A stretch of 64,000 nt of DNA, taken from the NCBI GenBank assembly GCA_022071945.1, contig JAJVIN010000041.1, positions 1 through 64,000 of the forward strand, read 5' to 3'. The notes beneath the pieces were generated by a model that made no database searches, was not told the DNA's origin, and saw only the letters and a program-made list of their open reading frames with translations. The position numbers and the translations under genes were made by a program. This document shows, in pieces, positions 1 through 7,513 of this stretch. Each line of letters begins with the position of its first letter. Within the stretch, counting starts at the first letter, position 1. The DNA comes from Thermoanaerobaculia bacterium. Lineage in GTDB: Bacteria; Acidobacteriota; Thermoanaerobaculia; UBA5066.

Positions 1-120
1 GATTCCATGGCCGTCCTGTCGACCCGCCTCAGGCGCCTTCGGCGGATGATGCTGATCAGAACCCTCTCTACACGGGTGGATCACTTCTCACGAGCACATG
101 TGGATCACTTCTGGCGAGCG
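1..120. mobile_element. Possible end of an IS21-like element (partial, runs off left edge)
   Basis: Two direct copies of GTGGATCACTTCT lie at 76-88 and 100-112 (24-base period). Short terminal direct repeats of this sort are typical of IS21-family ends. The repeats sit exactly where the adjacent response regulator reading frame stops resembling its family, which fits an element end inserted in that gene. No transposase is visible, because the element would extend left of base 1. The family assignment rests only on the repeat pattern and is tentative. Confidence 0.35.
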
Positions 121-466
121 TTGAAGACTCAGACTTGGCCACGTATCCCAGTGCGCCAGCCGCGAAAGCCCCCGCGACGTGCCGCGTATCGTTGTGCATC
201 GAGTAGACGAGCGTGGGCACGCCTCGAGCCTTCAGGTCACCCACGAGCACCAGTCCGTCCTCGCCATCCAATGACAGGTCCACGATCGCCAGATCTGGGC
301 GGCTCTCCTCCAGGTGCTCCAGGGCACCGGTCCTTGCTCCGGACTCCGCGCAAACGTCGATCCCCTCGGCAGCCAGCAAGAGCGCGAGCCCTTCTCGGAC
401 CGCGGGATGATCGTCCACGACGAGAACACGGATGGCCGGGGATGCGGGGGGATTCCCCTGTCTCAT
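68..466 (-). pseudogene. NarL/FixJ-type response regulator, truncated after the receiver domain
   Basis: The 132-residue product is a CheY-like receiver: VLVVDDHPAVREGLALLL near the N-terminus, the phosphoacceptor Asp in the IVDLSLDGEDG segment, and the late Lys in GYVAKSE. NarL/FixJ regulators are usually about 210 residues with a LuxR-type helix-turn-helix. Here the frame stops about 15 residues after that Lys, and the last residues (LARSDPHV, LVRSDPPV) are the translation of the direct repeats at 76-112. The start ATG overlaps the stop of the upstream histidine kinase by four bases (ATGA), so the pair was built as a coupled two-component operon. The DNA-binding output has probably been lost to an insertion. 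A deliberate stand-alone receiver is possible but less likely given the repeat-derived tail. Confidence 0.7.
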
Positions 467-1800
467 GGATTCGTTCCTTCGGAGGGTTTCCCGCCCGAGT
501 TCTCAGGCGGGGGGATGGCCAGGCGCGGCACCCGGCACGTGACGAGGGTTCCTCCACCGGGCGCGGGTTGGACCGCAAGGCTGCCACGGAGGATCTGCGC
601 CCGAAACGCCATCGTTCGAAGGCCCATCCCTCCGGTAGGCACCGTGCTCGGAATTCCCACCCCGTCGTCCCGCACCTGTAGGAGCAGGGAATCGTCGCCG
701 CCACTCAGCTCGACCGTGATGACGCCGGCCTTCGCGTGGCACACGGCATTGCTCAGGGCTTCCTGAGTGATCCGATAGAGATGCTGTGCGATCACAGGGT
801 CGGGGACGAGCAGATCGCCCGTCGCGCGGAACTCGCAAGCAAGACCGGAGGTGTGCTGGGTCCGCCTCGTGAGCGCGCGGAGCGCGGGCGCCAGAGCGTC
901 CGGCACGGGCTCGAGCGGGTAGAGGCCCTGAGCGACACCGCGCGCTTCGTGAATGGTCTCGCCCAGCAGGGACGAGAGGGCATCCAGGTCCGCGGCCGAA
1001 AGCGCGGTACCGCGCTGCACGCGAAGCTCGAGGGCCTGGCAACGCAGAAGCGCCCCGGTGAGCTGCTGGCAGATGCCGTCGTGGATCTCGTGTCCGAGAC
1101 GCCGGCGTTCGTCGTCGCCCGTCCGGGCAATCTCGCTCTCGAGACGCCGCCGCTCTTCCGTCTCGCTCTGCAGCTTGGAGCTGGCGGCCGCTCGCTCCTC
1201 GGCGGCCCGGCGCTCTGCCAGGAACGCCTGCTGCAGAAAACCGTAGAAACGCTCCAGCAAGACCATCAGGACGACCAGGTCTGCCGTCAGTGCCGCTCCC
1301 GGCCACCAGATCTGGCTGGGTGACAGGCCCACCGGGGCGGGATCCATCCCGAACCACTGAACGACGCCCGGAATGGACTGCAGTAACGGCGCGAGCATCA
1401 GGAGCACCGCGCTCAGAAGGGTACAGGCCCGGGCCGCCCGCATGCCCAGTAGCCCGATTGCCAGAAGTGGCGGGATCAGGGGAAGCGCCCGGATGTAGGG
1501 CCCTTGGGGCAGGACGAGAGCACCCACGAATGCCAGGCCGTAGATGGCTCCCAGCATGGCCCAGATTCGAACTCTCTGGTCGAGACCTCGAAACACGGCC
1601 CCTGCCACGATCACCATGTAGGCCGCCACTCCGGCGATCCTGGCAGGACGAGCGTTCAGGGGTCCGTACCCGGCGACGATCGGCACGAGGACGGGCGCGT
1701 GGACGATGGCGCTGGCGGCGATGACGAGATCGGCCGCCTTTCCGCGCCAATCACGGAGCACATCCTCCGCGCCCTTCGATCCGGCTTCCTGCTCTCTCAT
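463..1800 (-). CDS. NarX/UhpB-class membrane sensor histidine kinase
   Basis: The product is about 445 residues. The N-terminal 190 residues contain about six hydrophobic segments forming a membrane sensor without a clear periplasmic domain. A short coiled coil follows (roughly 195-235), then a HisKA_3 dimerisation domain whose phosphorylated His lies in GHEIHDGICQQLTG (H248 counted from the longer TTG start). The C-terminal HATPase_c domain has an N box (ITQEALSNAVCHA), DDGVGI and GGMGLRTM. It should autophosphorylate and pass phosphate to the receiver encoded next, which is now truncated, so the pathway may be broken. I chose the ATG at 1800; an in-frame TTG at 1824 would add eight residues. 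The signal sensed cannot be read from the sequence. Confidence 0.85.
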   Translation of the reverse strand: MREQEAGSKGAEDVLRDWRGKAADLVIAASAIVHAPVLVPIVAGYGPLNARPARIAGVAAYMVIVAGAVFRGLDQRVRIWAMLGAIYGLAFVGALVLPQGPYIRALPLIPPLLAIGLLGMRAARACTLLSAVLLMLAPLLQSIPGVVQWFGMDPAPVGLSPSQIWWPGAALTADLVVLMVLLERFYGFLQQAFLAERRAAEERAAASSKLQSETEERRRLESEIARTGDDERRRLGHEIHDGICQQLTGALLRCQALELRVQRGTALSAADLDALSSLLGETIHEARGVAQGLYPLEPVPDALAPALRALTRRTQHTSGLACEFRATGDLLVPDPVIAQHLYRITQEALSNAVCHAKAGVITVELSGGDDSLLLQVRDDGVGIPSTVPTGGMGLRTMAFRAQILRGSLAVQPAPGGGTLVTCRVPRLAIPPPENSGGKPSEGTNP

Positions 1801-2264
1801 GGCCGCCCCGGGAAGGGAAATCAAGTCGCAGCAATCCCGCGCCCACGAACGCGTCTGGCGAACACTGCGTCGACGTTCCCAACGCGATCATAGACGAGGG
1901 GCTCCCGCTCGCCAGGGTCAATTGGCCCCGAGGACACATCCGGCGAGTCTCGCACGGGGCGGCCGGAAAGGCCCGTACCTCGACGCTGTCCTGCCGACCG
2001 GGACAGATGGAGCCTCCCCTGGTCATCGAACAGGAGAGCGGCAGCCAGCGAGGGGAGACCGGGTATGCGCCCGTGTTGGACCGGACGATGGAACAGGACG
2101 GAACAGACGGAACAGCGACAAGACAGGGACAGACAGATCTCTGGAAGTTAGACGCGGACGCATCTCACGCGAGCTGGGAAGATCGTCGACAAACCGCCCG
2201 GCCCATGGATAGCCCGGCAACCTCGAGAAGCGATCGGCCGGAGTGTGATGGCACGGAATCGAAC
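1801..2264. other. Gene-poor stretch upstream of the histidine kinase
   Basis: No convincing gene. It contains an imperfect run of GGAACAG-type units (about 2090-2125) followed by GGGACAGACAG at 2126-2136, a motif that recurs elsewhere in the first 12 kb. Open frames here lack family resemblance and ribosome-binding sites. Confidence 0.5.
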
Positions 2265-2609
2265 TCATGGATCAACTCGGTTCAGTCCGAGCAGGAAGAC
2301 CGACGAATCGCCGTTCGCCCGGAAGGACTCTACGAGCAGATAGACGCTCAGGAACAGTGCCCCCCCAAAGAACGCCGCGACTCCCAGGAGGATCCCGGGC
2401 CCGCTGAATCGATGCCTCCACGATACCCACAGCCCTGACAGGGCGAGCAGGCACATGAAATCGAGGTTGAACTGGCCAGGCCAGCCCATCTTCGCCATGT
2501 CACCGAGGAAGATGGGCATCAGACCCCACCCGTGGTTCCAGACGACCACGGACGTGTAGCTCGCGACGGTCACGAGAATGAGCGACAAGAAGACTCGGAG
2601 CAGCCTCAT
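2265..2609 (-). CDS. Small integral membrane protein, unknown function
   Basis: The 114-residue protein has an N-terminal hydrophobic segment (about 4-26), a WPGQFNLDFMCLLALSGLW segment that begins a second membrane span, and a third span (about 72-92, GILLGVAAFFGGALFLSVYLL). The mix of spans and conserved-looking polar motifs supports real coding. I recognise the general type of short bacterial membrane protein with a WPGQFNLDF motif but no assigned function. It is transcribed away from the XRE regulator at 2871, so the operator at 2847-2863 could also affect it. An overlapping frame runs from 2847 to 2500 (PWPDLFLTPLGAIGLLG...) and might be a separate short gene or an older frameshifted N-terminus. 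Confidence 0.65.
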   Translation of the reverse strand: MRLLRVFLSLILVTVASYTSVVVWNHGWGLMPIFLGDMAKMGWPGQFNLDFMCLLALSGLWVSWRHRFSGPGILLGVAAFFGGALFLSVYLLVESFRANGDSSVFLLGLNRVDP

Positions 2610-2846
2610 CTGCGGGCCCCCGACATCGCGGACTCAAGCGCAAAGGCTCGACGCCGCGGGACTGGAGCGCCTCTTCCTGGCGCTGCAGCAGGCTTCGATG
2701 CACGGGATACCCCAGCAAACCAATCGCCCCCAGGGGCGTGAGAAACAAATCGGGCCATGGCATTCCTTTCAGCAGGACTGGCTCCCCGCCAGGCGTCGGC
2801 AGTTCGCCGGCTCCCCGGACTCTAGAAGGGGGTGTGCTACGGTTCA

Positions 2847-2863
2847 ATTACCTGTAAGGTAAT
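2847..2863. promoter_or_regulatory. Perfect operator dyad in front of the XRE regulator
   Basis: ATTACCT-GTA-AGGTAAT is a perfect 7+3+7 inverted repeat ending seven bases before the ATG at 2871. The position fits an autoregulatory site for the downstream helix-turn-helix protein. It leaves no room for a normal ribosome-binding site in front of that ATG. Confidence 0.65.
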
Positions 2864-2870
2864 CGCCACG

Positions 2871-3836
2871 ATGACAAGCCCGTCCCCCCCAGGCAACCGG
2901 CAAGAAGCTCTTCCGGGCGCGGAGGAAGCTGCTCGCTCCTATTCCATGCCCGTGGGCTTCGGCGCAATGCTGAAGTCCTGGCGGACATCTCGCCGCTACT
3001 CTCAACTGGACCTCGCCATGGAGGCCGAGGTCTCTCAGAGGCATCTCAGCTTTCTCGAGTCAGGGCGGGCCCAGCCCAGCCGCGAGATGGTCCTGAAGTT
3101 GTCGGAGGTCCTGCGCATTCCCCTGAGAGAGCGCAATGATCTGCTGCTGGCAACCGGCTTCGCCCCGCTGTACGAGGAGCGGACCCTCGACAGTGCCGAC
3201 ATGGTGGCCGTCAGGCAGGCTCTGGAGGTGACCTTGCGCCACCATGAGCCTTACCCTGCTCTGGCGGTCGATCGACAGTGGAATGTCGTGCTGCAGAACG
3301 CCGCCATGGACAGGCTGCTCGGACTGGTGGGTTCCCCGGCGAGTGTGTGGCAGAGGGTCGACCCATCGGGACGCCGCAATCTGATGCGCCTGACGCTGCA
3401 CCCTCGGGGCATGCAGCCCCTCGTGCGCAACTGGCTGCAGACGGCCACCGTTCTGCTCGCGCGGTTGCAGCGCGAGGTCGACGCCAATCCCTCGGACGCC
3501 CAGCTTCGGGCGTTGCTCACCGATCTCTGCGCCCTGCCCGGCATCCCCCTTGGCTGGCGTCATGCCACATGGGATCGCACGCCGCCTCCGGTCCTGTCGC
3601 TCGAACTCGGCACCTCAGGAACGGCATCACTCAGGCTCTTCTCGATGGTCTGCACGTTCGGCACAGCCATGGACGTCACCGCCGACGAAATGCGAATGGA
3701 ACTCTTCTTCCCGAGCGACGAGTTCACGGCCGCCTTCCTCCGCGAGGCGAACACCGCCGCGCCACCGCACTCCCGGCCGGGTAGGAAGACCCGGAAGCCC
3801 TCGACTCGCCCTTCATCGAGAGGAGAAGGAAAGTGA
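2871..3836 (+). CDS. XRE-family regulator with MmyB-like ligand-binding domain
   Basis: The 321-residue product has an N-terminal helix-turn-helix (about 30-85; SQLDLAMEAEVSQRHLSFLE) and an MmyB-like ligand-binding region (about 100-285). That region is recognisable from DRQWNVVLQNAAMDRLL and the late LFSMVCTFGTAMDVTADEMRMELFFP segment. The family are ligand-responsive transcription factors, often acting on a neighbouring oxidoreductase gene; none lies beside it here. The likely binding site is the dyad at 2847-2863, which suggests autoregulation. The start is uncertain: ATG 2871 follows the dyad directly and would be poorly led, while ATG 2946 begins just before the HTH and has a purine-rich stretch (GGAGGAAG) somewhat far upstream. 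The basic, proline-rich tail after about residue 290 looks disordered. Confidence 0.85.
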   Translation: MTSPSPPGNRQEALPGAEEAARSYSMPVGFGAMLKSWRTSRRYSQLDLAMEAEVSQRHLSFLESGRAQPSREMVLKLSEVLRIPLRERNDLLLATGFAPLYEERTLDSADMVAVRQALEVTLRHHEPYPALAVDRQWNVVLQNAAMDRLLGLVGSPASVWQRVDPSGRRNLMRLTLHPRGMQPLVRNWLQTATVLLARLQREVDANPSDAQLRALLTDLCALPGIPLGWRHATWDRTPPPVLSLELGTSGTASLRLFSMVCTFGTAMDVTADEMRMELFFPSDEFTAAFLREANTAAPPHSRPGRKTRKPSTRPSSRGEGK

Positions 3837-4154
3837 TGCCGGGCGGATTCGAAGATCGGACCAGGGGAATCCGCCCCTGGAGCGGTCGATCCGCATCACG
3901 CCGGAGGACGGCCACCGGGCGTCGAGTGGCGAACGGCTGACGGGAGTGGCCGATGCCCGATTCCTGTTGCCAGGCTTGGGGCTCGAGGTCTTGTTTCCGC
4001 CACGAGGCCCTCCGGGAGATCAAGGAGTGCACCTGATTCTTCTCGGCATCGTCTTTCCGGAGCGACGCAATGAGGAAAAAGGAGAGGCGGCTCGAACGAG
4101 TGGACCCGCGCCTCCCATTCGGGCACACTCCCGCTTTCCGAAAGGACGTGACCG
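3837..4154. other. Intergenic stretch, nothing recognised
   Basis: No gene, RNA or repeat recognised. The last few dozen bases should contain the promoter and ribosome-binding site of the secreted protein at 4155; I see no clear -35/-10 pair. Confidence 0.4.
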
Positions 4155-4859
4155 ATGAGTGTACCCATCGCGAACCGCCTGCTGCTCGCATCAACGCTCA
4201 TGGCGTTTGCGCTCCCGGCTGGAGCGGTGATCGACAAGATCGAGCACCCCGTCTGCGGGGACCGCCGGCCGAACGAGACGATCCAGATGCGCAACTCGCC
4301 CCAGGGCTTGGACGGTCTCTGGGTCTACGGCCTCGGCGTCGACCTCGCGCAGCGGGTCACCGTCTCGGGGATCACTGGCGTCAGCGCCAAGATCGAGCGC
4401 CGGAAAGGGGGAATCGGTTCCGCGATCGAACTCATCTTCACGATCCCCCCGGATGTGAAGAACGAAGACGAGGGGCGGGTGACGTTGCACTACCCGCTCG
4501 GTGAGGACTCCTTCCGGATCAAGGTCTTTTCCCGCCCGCAGATTGCGTCGATCACCATCGACGCTCCGCCGTCCGGACCCGTCTTCGTGCTCCGGGTGGG
4601 CCAGGAGTACCTGCTCACGGTGCGCGGACGAGACCTGGCGAAGCTGGAGTTGCGGCCCAACGAGGAGATGAGACAGATCGCGTCTCACCGCGTCGAGTCG
4701 AAGGACAACACCCAGATCCGCATCCGTGTCCGGGCGCTGAAGGAGGGCCGCTTCAACGTGCACCCCCTTGAGTTCCACTACGGCGGTCCGGAGTGCCTCA
4801 ATCGCGGAGTCGTTCGCCTGCCCGGCGCGGAGCAGCTGCAGGTACTGATCCGGCCATAG
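4155..4859 (+). CDS. Secreted protein of unknown function, beta-rich
   Basis: The 234-residue product starts with a signal peptide (about 1-25, RLLLASTLMAFALPAGA). The remainder is rich in beta-forming residues with two similar-sized halves (about 26-130 and 131-232), each resembling an immunoglobulin-like or IPT/TIG-type fold. Motifs such as LWVYGLGVDLAQRVTVSG and YLLTVRGRDLAKLELRP support this. Two Cys residues (about 35 and 213) could form a disulphide after export. It stands alone on the plus strand. The fold is inferred from pattern only, and no catalytic residues stand out. Confidence 0.6.
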   Translation: MSVPIANRLLLASTLMAFALPAGAVIDKIEHPVCGDRRPNETIQMRNSPQGLDGLWVYGLGVDLAQRVTVSGITGVSAKIERRKGGIGSAIELIFTIPPDVKNEDEGRVTLHYPLGEDSFRIKVFSRPQIASITIDAPPSGPVFVLRVGQEYLLTVRGRDLAKLELRPNEEMRQIASHRVESKDNTQIRIRVRALKEGRFNVHPLEFHYGGPECLNRGVVRLPGAEQLQVLIRP

Positions 4860-5438
4860 TCCAACACCCTGTTCTTGGTGGCTGCGGCTGTCCCCGTGTT
4901 TCCGGCGCTGTCCTGATATCGGAATGTCACAGGGTCAGTCCTACCGGGAGGAGCGTTGCTTCCGTCGAATTCCATCCTCCAACCTGAGGAACTGACCGCG
5001 TCGGAGGCGCTGGGCAGTTGTCCGTCGCGCTCCCTGCCGGCGAGAAAGGCGTGCTTCTGCAGCGAATCGATGTTGCCACTCTGCGCCGCTCTCCCGGCCT
5101 CCTTCACCGGCCGGATGTGGAGCCTCTCCAACTTCATGAAGTCGCTCAAACAGCACTTCTCCGGCTTCTACAACCGCAACAACCAGAGATCCGGCACCCT
5201 CTGGGCAGCCGCGCCTTCATCGACGGCTGGCTGGATCGGAATCGGTGGCGATTCGGCAAGAGATCGGTCTCTCGAAGCCCGGAGCGCCGCCTCCCCGACC
5301 TCGCGGCCCTGGGAGTGTTTCCTCTGGCCCCAGCCTGATTCTCGATCAGCTCAGAGGCGCGAAAAAACCAGGCCGATGAATTCCTCAGGCAAGGAACCTC
5401 TCACCCAGATCCTTCCTCGAGAGGACAAGGAGTCACCG
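4860..5438. other. Non-coding stretch containing a decayed transposase fragment
   Basis: No intact gene. The recognisable piece is the Y1-transposase-like remnant at 5114-5213. The rest of the open frame that reads through to 5870 has no family resemblance. Confidence 0.5.
5114..5213 (+). pseudogene. Fragment of a REP-associated (Y1/IS200-like) transposase
   Basis: In the frame that continues into the DUF1801 gene, the residues SNFMKSLKQHFSGFYN followed by RNNQRSGTLW match the conserved middle of RAYT/IS200-like tyrosine transposases (the segment reading roughly LMKxLxQxYxxYFNRRxxRxGxLW). The upstream HUH part and the downstream part, including the catalytic Tyr region, are not recognisable in any frame. 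This is a decayed remnant of about 35 codons. Recognition is by memory of the family motif, so confidence is moderate. Confidence 0.45.
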
Positions 5439-5870
5439 ATGGCTCAAACCAAAACCAAGCCCACCGACGCCAGCATCGACGAGTACCTCGCATCTCGAGC
5501 GAGTCCTGAGCAGCTGGCGGACTGCAAGATCATCATGGCCATGTGCGAGCGAGTCACGAAGCAACAGCCCAGGATGTGGGGCCCGAGCATCGTGGGCTAC
5601 GGCTCCTACACCTACCGGTACGAGAGCGGCCACTCGGGTCAGTCCTGTCTCGTCGGCTTCGCGATTCGCGGCAAGGAACTGGTGGTCTACCTCGCCATGG
5701 ACGGTGCCGAACAGGCCGGCCTGCTTTCAAGGCTCGGAAAGCACAGGAAGGGCAAGGTCTGCCTGTACATCAAGCGCATGGCAGACCTTGACGCCAAGGT
5801 CCTCGAGGCGCTCATCGCAGGATCGGTTGCGGAGGTCCGGCGCCGCTATCCGAGCACCAACGGCGCCTGA
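5439..5870 (+). CDS. DUF1801 (YdhG-like) domain protein
   Basis: The 143-residue protein matches DUF1801: IDEYLASRASPEQLADCKIIMAM at the start, MWGPSIVGYGSYTYRYESG in the middle, then FAIRGKELVVYL and KVCLYIKRMADLD near the end. Function is not established for the family; the fold is related to small YdhG/SCP2-like domains. The start is the ATG at 5439, preceded by AAGGAG at proper spacing. The frame is open far upstream, but that part is transposase debris rather than protein. A second DUF1801 protein follows 256 bases downstream. Confidence 0.8.
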   Translation: MAQTKTKPTDASIDEYLASRASPEQLADCKIIMAMCERVTKQQPRMWGPSIVGYGSYTYRYESGHSGQSCLVGFAIRGKELVVYLAMDGAEQAGLLSRLGKHRKGKVCLYIKRMADLDAKVLEALIAGSVAEVRRRYPSTNGA

Positions 5871-6126
5871 CTCCTCGCACAAGTCGCAACCCGCTCCCTC
5901 TCTCTCCCATGCCCGGCCGCCGGGCCTCGGCAGCGTGTCTCGGGCTTCAGAGTGAAGCCGCCGGCATGGGCCCTATCCTGTGTGCCGTAACCACGGCGGC
6001 ATGCCAAAGGCCGGGCTCTCTTCCCCCATCGAACATGGAGACCCGAGCGGACGAAGAGGGCTCTCACTGGTGTAACCCAGAATGCCGCAGCACGTACGTA
6101 AATGAGGTCCCCGTGTCGGAGTCGCG

Positions 6127-6519
6127 ATGAGAAGGCTCTTGGTATTCCCCACGGCTGTCGAGCGGGATCCCGCTGTCGACGCCTGGCTGGACGTACTTTC
6201 CGGAGAGCTCGGAACGATCGCCCGGCGGTGGTTCCAGGCCATGCGCGGCTGCGGCCCCGATGTTCGAGAGTTGCTTCATGACAGTCACCCGACTGCATGC
6301 GTCGGAACGGCCGCTTTTGGATACGTCAACGCATTCACTGCTCACGTCAACGTCGGCTTCTTCAACGGCACCGAGATCGAGGATCCCGGGAATCTGCTGG
6401 AAGGCACCGGTAGGTTCATGAGGCATGTCAAGGTCGGCACGGGCCGAACTATCGATCCCCAGGCGATCGGTCGACTCATCATGGCGTCCTACGCCGACAT
6501 CAAGAACTACCTCTCGTGA
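6127..6519 (+). CDS. DUF1801-type protein (second, divergent copy)
   Basis: The 130-residue product contains the motif set of a DUF1801 subgroup: FTAHVNVGFFNGTEIEDPGNLLEG followed by RFMRHVKV. It is not closely similar in sequence to the 5439-5870 protein, so it is not a recent duplicate. The start ATG lacks a strong Shine-Dalgarno sequence. Function is unknown; these proteins are often small, soluble and monocistronic. Confidence 0.75.
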   Translation: MRRLLVFPTAVERDPAVDAWLDVLSGELGTIARRWFQAMRGCGPDVRELLHDSHPTACVGTAAFGYVNAFTAHVNVGFFNGTEIEDPGNLLEGTGRFMRHVKVGTGRTIDPQAIGRLIMASYADIKNYLS

Positions 6520-6660
6520 ATCGCTGGAGGGTGCCCGTGGCTAATCCCGTGCAAACGGAACGACCGAATCGTGCGCCGCGACGGCTGAGCCCATACCGGC
6601 GCGACCGCAACCGGGACGAATCGAGTTCAGGCAGACTAGAGTGCGGAAGGAGCAGATCCC

Positions 6661-7200
6661 ATGAGGTCGCATGAAACCATTCTGATTCTCTTCTTCGCCA
6701 TGGCGTTCTGGACATCCAAGGCCATGGCGAAAGTGCCGCCTCCTCCACCGGCAATCGCCCTGGAAGCAGGAAAGGTCTACCCGGCTAACACCCGGCAGGA
6801 TGCGTTCATCTCCGAGGCGGACGACGCGACCGCCGTGTTTCGCAACCGCGCCGTCCTCTTCAAGGGTTGGGACGGCGATGGCGACAAGACGCAAGTGGGC
6901 GGAGCGTACAGGGTGTATCGGTTCAAGATCTCGTTCAAGGAACCTGTCCTCCTGCGCGAAGTCCTCATCCGCGGTGCGGGCGACCAGCGAGAGCATGCAC
7001 TTGTACGGATCCTCGACCCATCCGGAACTGTCGTCGCCTCCGGATCGCCGAAGAGCTTCAACGTCCTCACCTCCTTTTCCTTGAAGGTCGATGCCATTGG
7101 CTCTACCTTCTTCTTGGAAGAGTACGACCAGAGTTCGGTGTATCGACTTCGGGAGCGAATCGAGCTGGTCTACGAGGAGCCCCGGGCCAAGAAACAGTGA
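6661..7200 (+). CDS. Secreted protein of unknown function
   Basis: The 179-residue product has a signal peptide (about 1-23, ILILFFAMAFWTSKAMA) and a good AAGGAG ribosome-binding site before the ATG. The mature part contains a segment beginning YRVYRFKISFKEPVLLREVLI and alternating hydrophobic strands that suggest a beta-sandwich, perhaps carbohydrate- or ligand-binding like discoidin-type domains. No family was recognised. Confidence 0.6.
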   Translation: MRSHETILILFFAMAFWTSKAMAKVPPPPPAIALEAGKVYPANTRQDAFISEADDATAVFRNRAVLFKGWDGDGDKTQVGGAYRVYRFKISFKEPVLLREVLIRGAGDQREHALVRILDPSGTVVASGSPKSFNVLTSFSLKVDAIGSTFFLEEYDQSSVYRLRERIELVYEEPRAKKQ

Positions 7201-7513
7201 TCCCCCGCTACCTTGACGCCGCCAGCTCGAACGCCTCGAACCGTGCCGGCGCCATGAATAGGCGGTGCCGTCTCATCGCGTGGAATCAGCGTTTGAACGC
7301 CTCGGGGGACCGCGGGGACAGACAGGGACCACGGACCACGTTCAGGGACCACGTTCTCCAGGTGAGGCCTGAGGTCCGTGCGGCAGCGGCAACAAGGGCC
7401 CCCGGTCCCGCGGAAGGAACTTTCACTCCAGGCCCCCGGACCCGGCGTACCCGGGGTCCCATGAAGAGACCATCGACTATCGCAGAATCCTCACGGCACC
7501 CCTTCCATTGGCG
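7201..7513. other. Intergenic stretch with GGGAC-type short repeats
   Basis: No gene. GGGACAGACAG occurs at 7315-7325 and is followed by repeated GGGACCACG/GGACCACG units to about 7354. The same GGGACAGACAG core occurs at 2126 and, slightly changed, at 11144 and 12159. Confidence 0.45.

Noticed and set aside
3724-4294. Minus-strand frames in the gap before the secreted protein
   Set aside because: Basic, Ser/Arg-rich translations without motifs overlap two well-supported plus-strand genes.
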